Shown here in pieces: positions 1 through 5,731 of a stretch of 7,298 nucleotides of DNA; within the stretch, counting starts at the first letter, position 1, and the number at the start of each line of letters is the position of its first letter. The notes beneath the pieces are model-generated. The model saw only the letters and a program-made list of their open reading frames with translations. It had not been told where the DNA came from and ran no database searches. Made by a program: the position numbers and the translations under genes. The stretch is from Clostridium sp. (GTDB lineage: Bacteria > Bacillota > Clostridia > Clostridiales > Clostridiaceae): the NCBI GenBank assembly GCA_018372555.1, contig JAHAIU010000143.1:1-7298 (forward strand), read 5' to 3'.

Positions 1-71
1 TAGTGATTTCCTTTCGTGAATTGTTTCTGCAAATTCAATTTTAACACGAAAAATCACTATGGATTTTTTTT
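1..71 (+). terminator. Terminator-like long hairpin at the window edge
   Basis: Bases 1-9 pair perfectly with 51-59, and 13-18 pair with 45-50 after a CCT bulge. Bases 19-23 can pair with 36-40, giving about 20 base pairs in all. A run of nine or more T lies just after it (about 64-71), as in an intrinsic terminator. It probably ends a gene to the left of the window. The stem may extend past the edge, so a larger regulatory RNA cannot be excluded. Confidence 0.55.
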
Positions 72-134
72 TACTTCAATTTAATTTTACAACTAGTCTC
101 TGTTTAAATTAAAGTTCTTAATATAAAGTGTAAA

Positions 135-149
135 CTACCCAGGGAGTAG
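135..149. promoter_or_regulatory. Small imperfect dyad, possible operator
   Basis: CTACCC and GGGAGTAG form an interrupted inverted repeat within a GTAAACTACCCAGGGAGTAG context. Dyads of this look occur in the spacers of MerR-family promoters. The flanking -35 and -10 candidates here (AAGTGT-like near 126-131 and CTATAG near 158-163) are poor. It lies about 50 bases upstream of the good promoter of the hydrolase gene. The role is a guess. Confidence 0.25.
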
Positions 150-199
150 AGAGAAGGCTATAGAGGTTTATTGTTATAAAGTTGAGAAATGCAAATATC

Positions 200-228
200 T
201 TGACAGTCAAATTATTTGTGTTTAAAAT
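200..228 (+). promoter_or_regulatory. Sigma-A promoter of the alpha/beta hydrolase gene
   Basis: TTGACA (200-205), a 17-base spacer and TAAAAT (223-228) make a near-consensus housekeeping promoter. The expected start point is near 235. This gives a short leader before the AGAGG ribosome binding site and the ATG at 262. Confidence 0.8.
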
Positions 229-261
229 TAAGTTAAAAAATGATAATAAGAGAGGAAACTT

Positions 262-1236
262 ATGAAGAAGAAAAAAATAATAATTTCAATAATAGTTGTA
301 GTATTAATAGTGATGTTTGTTGGACTAGCTTATGTAGGTAATTACTTCTTTAATTATGCACTAGTAAGGCAAGAAGGAATAGTTACTGAGGCTAATATAG
401 ATCCTAATGCACCTCAATCTGTAGAAACATATGTAGAAGTAATTAATAAGGAGAAATCTAAAGAAGATGTTTCAAAGTGGTTAGAAGAAGTTAAAACTGA
501 AGAAACTACAATCTTATCAGAGGATGGATTGAATCTTTGGGGAAAACTTTATTTTCAAGAAGAAAAAACTGATAAGTGGGTTATAATAGCTCATGGTTAT
601 ACATCAATTCATGAAGATATACAGCCTATAGCCTTAAACTTTTATAATAAAGGTTACAATGTATTAACTCCAGATATGAGAGCTCATGGAAATAGTGAAG
701 GAAAGTACATTGGAATGGGATGGCTAGATAGAAAAGATATGTTGCTTTGGATAGATTATGTTCTGGCTTTAGATAGTAATTCACAAATAGTTCTTTATGG
801 GGAATCTATGGGAGGAGCTACAGTTATGATGACTTCTGGAGAAGATTTACCTAGTAATGTTAAAGCAATTATAGAAGACTGTGGATATACATCAGTTCAA
901 GAAATGTTTGAGGCTCAATTATATGAAAGATTTGGATTACCTCCGTTTCCTATTTTAAATGCAGCAGAAGTTGTTACATCGATAAGAGCAAAATATAATT
1001 TTGAAGAAGCGTCAGCATTAGAACAAGTAAAGAAATCAAAAACTCCAATGCTATTTACCCATGGAGGAAATGATAATTATGTACCTACAGAAATGGTATA
1101 TAGATTATACGAAGCAGCTCAATGTGAGAAAGATATATTAGTAATTGAGGGGGCAGACCATGGTTCAGCACCTGACGTAGATCCAGAGACTTATTACGAG
1201 AAGGTATTTAGTTTCTTGGGTAAATATGTTAACTGA
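262..1236 (+). CDS. Membrane-anchored alpha/beta hydrolase
   Basis: A 324-residue serine hydrolase of the alpha/beta fold, most like the YqkD-type group in Firmicutes. Residues 1-4 are lysine-rich and 5-26 form one hydrophobic segment, so the enzyme is probably anchored with its catalytic domain outside the cell (signal anchor or uncleaved signal). HG in VIIAHGY (about 110) is the oxyanion-hole strand. GESMGG carries the nucleophile Ser182, GGNDNYVP supplies the likely acid Asp271, and GADHGS supplies His300, so the catalytic triad is complete. The substrate cannot be read from sequence; an esterase or peptidase acting on envelope or imported compounds is possible. The start is supported by AGAGGAAACTT just before the ATG and by the promoter at 200-228. 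No clear terminator follows, so some read-through into the next unit is possible. Confidence 0.9.
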   Translation: MKKKKIIISIIVVVLIVMFVGLAYVGNYFFNYALVRQEGIVTEANIDPNAPQSVETYVEVINKEKSKEDVSKWLEEVKTEETTILSEDGLNLWGKLYFQEEKTDKWVIIAHGYTSIHEDIQPIALNFYNKGYNVLTPDMRAHGNSEGKYIGMGWLDRKDMLLWIDYVLALDSNSQIVLYGESMGGATVMMTSGEDLPSNVKAIIEDCGYTSVQEMFEAQLYERFGLPPFPILNAAEVVTSIRAKYNFEEASALEQVKKSKTPMLFTHGGNDNYVPTEMVYRLYEAAQCEKDILVIEGADHGSAPDVDPETYYEKVFSFLGKYVN

Positions 1237-1267
1237 ATAATATAGTAAAATTACAGTAATCCATATA

Positions 1268-1296
1268 TTGACATGAAATAGAAATTACCTTATAAT
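1268..1296 (+). promoter_or_regulatory. Perfect consensus sigma-A promoter for the small peptide-yidC unit
   Basis: TTGACA (1268-1273), exactly 17 bases, then TATAAT (1291-1296): both hexamers and the spacing match the ideal sigma-A promoter. It is the strongest promoter in the window. It drives a unit of a tiny membrane peptide and an insertase, which implies the unit is made strongly and then controlled after initiation. Confidence 0.9.
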
Positions 1297-1313
1297 AAGT
1301 TATACAATAACTT
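1297..1313. promoter_or_regulatory. Perfect dyad over the transcription start
   Basis: AAGTTAT, ACA, ATAACTT is a perfect 7+3+7 inverted repeat directly after the -10 box, centred about two bases from the expected start point (near 1303). The position is typical of a repressor operator. If the RNA starts upstream of it, it could instead be a small 5' hairpin just before the ribosome binding site. The sequence does not tell which protein would bind. Confidence 0.5.
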
Positions 1314-1327
1314 TTAAGGGGATATAT

Positions 1328-1555
1328 ATGAAATTTGATGCAATATATTTAATGAATTTAATATTTATATTTAGTATTACAACATTTTTGTTTATATGCT
1401 TTAAAGGTTATTTTTCTAATGGTAGGAAAAGTTTTAATAAAGTTATTTTAAGTTATATAAATAAAGAAATATTTAATTACTTTATTAACTTAACTTTAGA
1501 TAAGTTTAATACTTATGAAAAGATAGATATTTGGCGATATTGTACCTTGTTTTAA
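1328..1555 (+). CDS. Small single-span membrane peptide, candidate YidC-monitoring leader peptide
   Basis: A 75-residue protein with no family I recognise. Residues 6-25 are one strong transmembrane segment (IYLMNLIFIFSITTFLFICF), followed by basic residues K26, R33, K34 and K38 that should stay inside. The rest is a soluble tail of about 45 residues ending KIDIWRYCTLF. It starts with ATG after AAGGGG (1316-1321), downstream of a perfect promoter, and lies 42 bases before a yidC-like gene. B. subtilis MifM is a 95-residue single-span peptide directly upstream of yidC2. It stalls its ribosome near its C-terminus, and from memory its R69-I70-x-x-W73 residues are important. This ORF has K65-I66-D67-I68-W69, the same [KR]IxxW spacing. 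W69 lies only six residues from the end, unlike MifM, so any stall would be at or near the stop codon. That it is translated is likely; that it arrests ribosomes is inference. Alternatively it is an ordinary small membrane protein or a partner of the insertase. Confidence 0.7.
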   Translation: MKFDAIYLMNLIFIFSITTFLFICFKGYFSNGRKSFNKVILSYINKEIFNYFINLTLDKFNTYEKIDIWRYCTLF

Positions 1556-1590
1556 AATGATGATGTTTATAAAATTTTTATAAAATAAGG
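1545..1590 (+). promoter_or_regulatory. Hairpin masking the yidC Shine-Dalgarno, with a rival palindrome
   Basis: CCTTGTTTTA (1545-1554), which spans the last codons and stop of the small ORF, pairs over ten positions (one G-U) with TAAAATAAGG (1581-1590). This covers AAGG of the AAGGAGG site (1587-1593) before the yidC ATG. Three more A-U pairs (1555-1557 with 1577-1579) can form after one bulged base. The loop holds the palindrome TTTATAAAA-T-TTTTATAAA (1566-1584), whose 3' arm uses bases of the masking stem. The two folds therefore exclude each other, and the second leaves the Shine-Dalgarno free. A ribosome paused at the end of the small ORF would cover the 5' arm and open the site. The pairing is seen directly; the switch is inference. 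Confidence 0.6.
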
Positions 1591-1597
1591 AGGATTT

Positions 1598-2236
1598 ATG
1601 GACATCATTATTAATATTTTTAAATCTATGATTGAATTTTTTTATGGCTTTACTGGAGATTTTGGTATAGCTATTGTGTTATTGACTTTAGGGGTTAAGC
1701 TTATTATGTTACCTTTTTCAATAAAACAAAGAATAGCTATGAAAAAGCAACTAGCTTTTAGTAAGAAGATAGAATCTGTTAAAGATAAATATAAAAATAA
1801 TAAAAAGAAACAAGAGGACGAATTAAATAAGTTATATTTAGAAAGCTCTAAGGGGATGTTAGGCTGTTTAATTCCTATACTACAATTGCCAATTATTTCA
1901 GGATTATATATGTCAATTAATAGCTTGAAAGTTGAAGCAATGACAATTTTAATACCTTGGGCTATGAATATTGGGAATGCTGATGATAAGTTTATAGTAC
2001 CAATAATTTATACACTTATAACTATAGCTCCAAGTATTATTTCATATTTTAAAATATTCGGAAGTAATGAAGAATCTGCTAGTATAAAAACAGTTTTACC
2101 TATGATGATCTTAGGGTTAATAGTTACAATTAAAGCACCTATAGCGCTAGGTATATATTTTATAACTTCAAGCACATTTAGTTTGGTTGAAGATATTGGA
2201 TTTAGGGTATATAGTAAAAATAAAGTGTTTTCATAA
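1598..2236 (+). CDS. yidC: YidC/Oxa1-family membrane protein insertase (short, YidC2-like)
   Basis: A 212-residue insertase that helps small or Sec-targeted proteins enter the cytoplasmic membrane. It shows the five-span core. TM1 (about 22-40) is followed by a charged cytoplasmic hairpin (41-85) rich in lysine, TM2 (88-108, with GMLGCLIPILQLPIISGLY), TM3 (132-152), and TM4 and TM5 (about 165-198). The family motif of TM1, usually IVRLLxLPLxxKQ, reads GVKLIMLPFSIKQ. The groove arginine (R73 in SpoIIIJ) is therefore Lys34 here. There is no lipoprotein signal with a Cys, no large periplasmic domain, and only a short C-terminal tail. The rnpA-rpmH-jag neighbourhood of the housekeeping yidC is absent, so this is probably a second copy. 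ATG 1598 has a perfect AAGGAGG four bases upstream. Expression is probably set by the preceding peptide and hairpin, and a terminator follows at 2242. Confidence 0.9.
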   Translation: MDIIINIFKSMIEFFYGFTGDFGIAIVLLTLGVKLIMLPFSIKQRIAMKKQLAFSKKIESVKDKYKNNKKKQEDELNKLYLESSKGMLGCLIPILQLPIISGLYMSINSLKVEAMTILIPWAMNIGNADDKFIVPIIYTLITIAPSIISYFKIFGSNEESASIKTVLPMMILGLIVTIKAPIALGIYFITSSTFSLVEDIGFRVYSKNKVFS

Positions 2237-2241
2237 ACAAG

Positions 2242-2278
2242 AGGTATTTAAAGGAGAAATTCCTTTAAATACCTTTTT
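2242..2278 (+). terminator. Intrinsic terminator after yidC
   Basis: A perfect 14-bp stem (2242-2255 with 2261-2274), a five-base loop and TTTTT. It begins six bases after the yidC stop. Its left-arm 12-mer AGGTATTTAAAG recurs exactly at 3165-3176 in the terminator on the other side of the next gene. Confidence 0.9.
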
Positions 2279-2350
2279 AAGATTAAAAAATTATTATAAA
2301 ATGTATATAAGTATTATGTAAGACTAAGGTAAAAGGAAGAGAGTGAGAAA

Positions 2351-3130
2351 GTGAGTAAAATAAAACATTTTATTAAAAGAGCAGTACCTATTATTTTATT
2401 GATTTTAGCAATTAATATACCATCAAATGCCTTTGCACGAGCAGGTGGCGGAGGCGGCGGAGGTGGTGGAGGAGGTGGTGGTGGCGGTGGCGGTGGAAGC
2501 ACCTCACACCATAGTGGAAGTACAGGTGGATATAGAAGAAGCAACCCTATCGCTTCAATAATAAGTTTAGGAATGTTTTTTTGTATATCATCTGCAGGAG
2601 TTATAGTTTTTAAAGTACAGCTTAGAAAAAAGAAAATGAAAAGTGTTTCAGCAATAAAAGGCTTAAGTAAGAGTGATTATAACTGGGATTATGAAAAAAT
2701 GAAAAGTGATATAGAAGAAGCTTTTTATAAAATTCAAGATGCATGGATGGAAAGAGATCAAGACATAGCAAAAGAATATATGAGCAAAAAATTGTATGAT
2801 AGGCATAGCTCAAAAACGGGATGGATGAAGATAAGAAAAGAAAAAAATATTCTTAAAAATATGAAGTTATTAAAAGCAACTCCAATTGCAATTAAAGATA
2901 AAGATGGAACTGAAAATGATGTTGTATGGATTCATATAAGAGCTAAGGCTATAGATTATTTAATAAATGAAGAAACTGGAGATTTAATAGAAGGAAATAA
3001 ATACAAATCAGTTCCTTTTGAAGAATATTGGAAGTTTATACGAAATGAAAGAGGTTGGATACTAGATGAGATAAGGCAATTAGATGAAATAAATGATTTA
3101 GATTTCTTTGATATTAATATAGAAAAATAA
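2351..3130 (+). CDS. Exported Tim44-like domain protein with a poly-glycine linker
   Basis: A 259-residue protein. Residues 1-30 form a Sec signal peptide (basic KIKHFIKR, a hydrophobic core, then SNAFA before R30). Residues 32-49 are 18 glycines in a row, followed by a Ser/His/Gly-rich stretch to about 60. A transmembrane segment lies at about 66-88, then a basic stop (RKKKMK). The region from about 110 to 250 is a Tim44-like domain with YDRHSS, the VVWIHIRAKAIDY strands and a closing ERGWILDEI. In mitochondria Tim44 tethers the import motor to the membrane; the bacterial versions have no settled role. The basic residues after the second span place the C-terminal domain in the cytoplasm. The start is GTG at 2351 after AAGGAAG (2333-2339), and no ATG is available before the signal peptide. 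Whether it works with the adjacent insertase is only suggested by proximity. Confidence 0.85.
   Translation: MSKIKHFIKRAVPIILLILAINIPSNAFARAGGGGGGGGGGGGGGGGGGSTSHHSGSTGGYRRSNPIASIISLGMFFCISSAGVIVFKVQLRKKKMKSVSAIKGLSKSDYNWDYEKMKSDIEEAFYKIQDAWMERDQDIAKEYMSKKLYDRHSSKTGWMKIRKEKNILKNMKLLKATPIAIKDKDGTENDVVWIHIRAKAIDYLINEETGDLIEGNKYKSVPFEEYWKFIRNERGWILDEIRQLDEINDLDFFDINIEK
2444..2497 (+). repeat. GGN tract encoding 18 consecutive glycines
   Basis: Eighteen GGN codons in a row, using GGT, GGC and GGA in mixed order. This is a GC-rich island in very AT-rich DNA. GGC is frequent here though C-ending codons are rare elsewhere in the window. The mixed codons suggest selection for glycine itself rather than recent simple-repeat slippage. 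The tract also creates a long proline-coding shadow frame on the other strand. Confidence 0.95.
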
Positions 3131-3155
3131 AGTATTTGTATAAATAAATATATAA

Positions 3156-3204
3156 ATAAGAAAAAGGTATTTAAAGTAAACATACTCTAATACCTTTTTC
3201 TTAT
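3156..3204. terminator. Two-way terminator between converging genes
   Basis: A perfect 16-bp stem (3156-3171 with 3189-3204) carries five A on the left arm and five T on the right, so it reads as an intrinsic terminator on both strands. An inner AGTA/TACT stem (3175-3178 with 3183-3186) extends it. It ends the Tim44-like gene on the + strand and the decayed minus-strand gene whose stop lies at 3209-3211. A terminator serving both sides supports the former presence of a real minus-strand gene. Confidence 0.85.
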
Positions 3205-3208
3205 GCTT

Positions 3209-3360
3209 CTATCTAAATTTATCAGGAAATTGTTTTATTATTCCTTCTGAAAGAATATCAGTAAAATTTATCATAATTTTTTAAAGCATTAGCTTTTAAT
3301 GGAAGAAAGACTAATTTTAATAAAAATAAAACTAAAAGTGATTTAAAAAAATTTTTTCAT
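3209..3360 (-). pseudogene. Decayed small secreted-protein gene (two frameshifts)
   Basis: On the minus strand a clear ribosome binding site AAAGGAG (3374-3368) stands seven bases before ATG (3360-3358). The reading frame stops at once as MKKFF-stop. Dropping one T from the T7 run after A6 gives MKKFFKSLLVLFLLKLVF then LPLKANA, a good Sec signal peptide with an A-x-A cleavage site. Dropping one more T in the TTTT near 3261-3264 lets it continue as LKNYDKFTDILSEGIIKQFP to a TAG at 3211-3209, 49 residues in all. The gene ends right beside the two-way terminator. I recognise no family for the mature part, which may be only the remains of a longer protein. Homopolymer sequencing errors or slippage are alternatives to true decay. 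Confidence 0.55.
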
Positions 3361-3481
3361 TGTAATTCTCCTTTAAGATATACGTGTTACTTTATTAAAA
3401 AAGCACATTTATATATTCTACAAAATAGTTATCTTTTATTAATTTAAATTTATAAAAATACTAGTAAAATTTTTATGATAT

Positions 3482-3510
3482 TTGTAAAATTATTATCTCT
3501 ATGGTAGTAT
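3482..3510 (+). promoter_or_regulatory. Extended -10 promoter of the phnA-like gene
   Basis: TTGTAA (3482-3487), 17 bases, then TAGTAT (3505-3510) preceded by TGG, which gives the TGn extended -10 element. The start point is expected near 3517, leaving a leader of about 50 bases. The bases between 3361 and 3481 show nothing further except the upstream region of the minus-strand decayed gene. Confidence 0.55.
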
Positions 3511-3566
3511 AAATCAATGTGAGTTAATTCATACTTTTAATATTAAGATAATGGAGGAATAAGCAG

Positions 3567-3908
3567 ATGATAAATTTACCTAATTGTCCAAAATGTAATT
3601 CAGAATATACTTATGAGGATGGAAGTCTTTTAATATGTCCAGAATGTGGATATGAGTGGACTTTATCTTCTGAAGATAATGTTGAAGAAGAAGGACTGGT
3701 TGTAAAAGATTCAAATGGGAATATATTAAAGGATGGAGATTCTGTAACTATAATTAAGAATCTAAAAGTTAAAGGAGCCACTTCAGATTTAAAACAAGGA
3801 ACTAAGGTTAAAAATATACGTTTAGTAGAAGGCGATCATAATATAGATTGCAAAATAGATGGATTTGGTGCTATGAAATTAAAGTCTGAGTTCGTTAAAA
3901 AATTATAG
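3567..3908 (+). CDS. phnA: PhnA/YjdM-family zinc-ribbon protein
   Basis: A 113-residue protein of full family length. The N-terminus holds a zinc ribbon, C7-P-K-C10 and C24-P-E-C27. After an acidic linker comes the conserved C-terminal domain (VVKDSNGNILKDGDSVTIIK, then LKVKG, KQGTKVKNIRLV and IDGFGAMKLKSEFVKKL). The family was named for the E. coli phn locus, but phnA is not needed for C-P lyase and its role is unsettled; no phosphonate genes are near. It is cytoplasmic. Start ATG 3567 follows TGGAGGAATAAGCAG with a good ribosome binding site. It is monocistronic: its own promoter lies upstream and the next promoter begins four bases after its stop. No terminator of its own is visible, so the T-box terminator at 4200-4229 may end read-through transcripts. 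Confidence 0.9.
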   Translation: MINLPNCPKCNSEYTYEDGSLLICPECGYEWTLSSEDNVEEEGLVVKDSNGNILKDGDSVTIIKNLKVKGATSDLKQGTKVKNIRLVEGDHNIDCKIDGFGAMKLKSEFVKKL

Positions 3909-3911
3909 TAT

Positions 3912-3940
3912 TTGACAAATTTGTATTTTGGCTGTATTAT
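3912..3940 (+). promoter_or_regulatory. Sigma-A promoter of the T-box-brnQ unit
   Basis: TTGACA (3912-3917), 17 bases, TATTAT (3935-3940). It starts four bases after the phnA stop. Transcription from about 3947 gives a leader of about 360 bases before brnQ. Confidence 0.85.
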
Positions 3941-4000
3941 AGAAACAAATAATAGAAATAAAATTCTATGAAGAGAAAAAGTAAATTATTATTTTGTTCT

Positions 4001-4229
4001 AAAGAGAGTTGGTATTTGCTGAAAGCCAATGTTCAAAGATTAATTGAAAATCATCTCTGAGAATCAATGCAGAAATTTAAGTAAGCATTGACGGAGTCTT
4101 TCACCGTTAAAAGATAAGCATATTGATAGATATGTAACTAAGTGCTATAAATTAGTTTTTTATACTAATTATAGAATTAGGGTGGTAACGCGGATATTTC
4201 CGTCCCTTGTTTTAAGGGACGGTTTTTTT
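4001..4229 (+). ncRNA. T-box riboswitch, isoleucine specifier
   Basis: This fills the long gap before brnQ. Stem I begins with AGAGA (4003-4007), which pairs with TCTCT (4054-4058). TTGG (4009-4012) pairs with CCAA (4026-4029) in the upper stem. The 3' side reads GAAAATCATCTCTGAG, placing the specifier codon ATC (4050-4052, Ile) followed by the usual A. The stem III region contains GCATTGACGG...CCGTTA. The T-box AGGGTGGTAACGCGG is at 4179-4193, with TGG (4183-4185) ready to bind the tRNA acceptor end. Uncharged tRNA-Ile should stabilise the antiterminator (AGGG 4179-4182 with CCCT 4204-4207) and allow transcription of brnQ. A second in-line ATC at 4053-4055 makes the register slightly uncertain, but both readings give Ile. 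Confidence 0.93.
4200..4229 (+). terminator. Regulated T-box terminator
   Basis: CCGTCCCTT (4200-4208) pairs with AAGGGACGG (4214-4222) around a five-base loop, followed by seven T. Its left arm is shared with the antiterminator, so the two are exclusive. It ends transcription when tRNA-Ile is charged. Confidence 0.93.
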
Positions 4230-4310
4230 GTGTTTAAAAATAGACTAGATATTTAAGGTGAGTTTATTTCTGTTTTTTATTATTAATAAAATACAATAGG
4301 GGGAATTAAT

Positions 4311-5660
4311 ATGAAAAACTTATCAAAAAAAGACTTATTATTTATTGGACTTATGCTTTTTTCACTATTTTTTGGAGCAGGAAACTTAATATTTCCACCT
4401 TTTATGGGAGAAGCAGCAGGAGAGAAAATTTGGATAGTATTACTTGGATTCTTTGTTACAGCAGTAGGTTTTCCAGTGTTAGGTGTTATAGCAGTAGCTA
4501 AATCAGGAGGACTTACTAATTTAGCTAAAAGAGTTAATCCAATATTTGCAACAATATTTACTGTTTTAATATATTTATCTATTGGACCAGGATTAGGTAT
4601 TCCAAGAGCAGGGAGTTTACCTTTTGAAATGGCAGTAGCACCATACTTACCTGAAAGATTTTCATTAAAATTAGCATTATTTATATATACACTTATTTTC
4701 TTTGCTATAGCATATTGGTTATCTATGTCACCGGGCAAGCTTGTAGATCGTATGGGAAAAATTTTAACCCCAACCTTACTTTGTCTAATTTTAATTATGG
4801 TAATTGGATCATTTATTAAGCCATTAGGAGGATATGGAGTAGCTGTTAATGGATATGAAGTATCATCATTTTTTAAAGGATTTATGGATGGTTACTTAAC
4901 AATGGACACTATAGCAGCTTTAAATTTTGGTATAGTTATTGCATTAGCTATAAGATCAAAAGGAGTAAGTGATGATAAAGCAGTAGTTTCTTTATCTATA
5001 AAAGCAGGTTTAATTGCTGGAGTTTTACTTGCTATTATATATGGAATGTTAGCACATTTAGGAGCTACTAGTGGTAGCAGATTTGGATTAATGGAAAATG
5101 GCGCTCAAACATTAACGAATATAACTATGTACATATTTGGCAAACCTGGGGCAGTATTATTAGCTTCAATATTTACATTAGCATGCTTAACTACTTCAGT
5201 TGGACTTATAACTTCATGTAGTCAGTATTTTTCAACATTTACTAGTAAAATATCTTATGAGAATTGGGTAAGAATATTGACTGTGTTTAGTATGTTAGTT
5301 GCAAATATGGGATTAACTAAAATACTTAGTATATCCGTTCCTATATTAAACGCTATTTATCCAATAGCAATAATGCTAATTGTACTTTCAATGTTAGACT
5401 TTATATTTAAAAGTAATAAATATATTTATGGACTAACAATATTATTTACTGGAGTAGTAAGCATAATTGATGCTATGGGACAAGTAGGATTAGCAAAAGA
5501 TAGTTTACTAAGGATAATTTCATACTTTCCACTTTATAATGAAGGGCTAGCTTGGATAGTTCCAGCTATATTAGGAATAGTTATAGGGTTAGCAATTAAA
5601 ATTTTAAAAGAAGGAGATTTTAGGACTAAAAGAAATATACAAGAAGAACTAAGCAATTAA
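4311..5660 (+). CDS. brnQ: Branched-chain amino acid carrier BrnQ (LIVCS family)
   Basis: A 449-residue integral membrane protein, the usual length for the LIVCS family, with about 12 hydrophobic spans. It imports leucine, isoleucine and valine, coupled to Na+ or H+. The family signature at the N-terminus is intact: FGAGNLIFPP (21-30) in the first span. The GPGLGIPR block (about 93-100) follows in the third span region, and SPGKLVDRMGKILTP (about 140-154) lies in a cytoplasmic loop. ATG 4311 follows AGGGGGA with good spacing. The gene is alone in its unit, behind an Ile T-box, and a terminator lies at 5732. The regulatory RNA and the product agree, which strengthens both calls. No truncation or missing block is seen. 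Confidence 0.95.
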   Translation: MKNLSKKDLLFIGLMLFSLFFGAGNLIFPPFMGEAAGEKIWIVLLGFFVTAVGFPVLGVIAVAKSGGLTNLAKRVNPIFATIFTVLIYLSIGPGLGIPRAGSLPFEMAVAPYLPERFSLKLALFIYTLIFFAIAYWLSMSPGKLVDRMGKILTPTLLCLILIMVIGSFIKPLGGYGVAVNGYEVSSFFKGFMDGYLTMDTIAALNFGIVIALAIRSKGVSDDKAVVSLSIKAGLIAGVLLAIIYGMLAHLGATSGSRFGLMENGAQTLTNITMYIFGKPGAVLLASIFTLACLTTSVGLITSCSQYFSTFTSKISYENWVRILTVFSMLVANMGLTKILSISVPILNAIYPIAIMLIVLSMLDFIFKSNKYIYGLTILFTGVVSIIDAMGQVGLAKDSLLRIISYFPLYNEGLAWIVPAILGIVIGLAIKILKEGDFRTKRNIQEELSN

Positions 5661-5731
5661 GAAATATTAATACATATAAGTTGTAATAAAGACTCTATAT
5701 GTAGATTATTTATTGAAACATATATATAAGT

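Noticed and set aside
2314..2544. Minus-strand frame of 76 codons with a long proline run
   Set aside because: It is the shadow of the GGN glycine tract of the Tim44-like gene. The signal peptide and the domain are on the + strand, and this frame has no ribosome binding site.
2622..3183. Two minus-strand frames (2622-2813 and 2956-3183) rich in Phe, Leu and Ser
   Set aside because: They lie opposite the Tim44-like coding region; the composition is what A-rich sense codons give on the other strand, and no RBS is present.
4003..4058. Stem I of the T-box looked short and possibly of an unusual class
   Set aside because: A stem I of about 55 bases with AGAGA, an upper loop and GAA-specifier-A...TGAG is common in Firmicutes T-boxes, so it is not exceptional.
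4283..4738. Minus-strand frame of 151 codons opposite brnQ
   Set aside because: It is antisense to the strongly conserved N-terminus of BrnQ and resembles no family.
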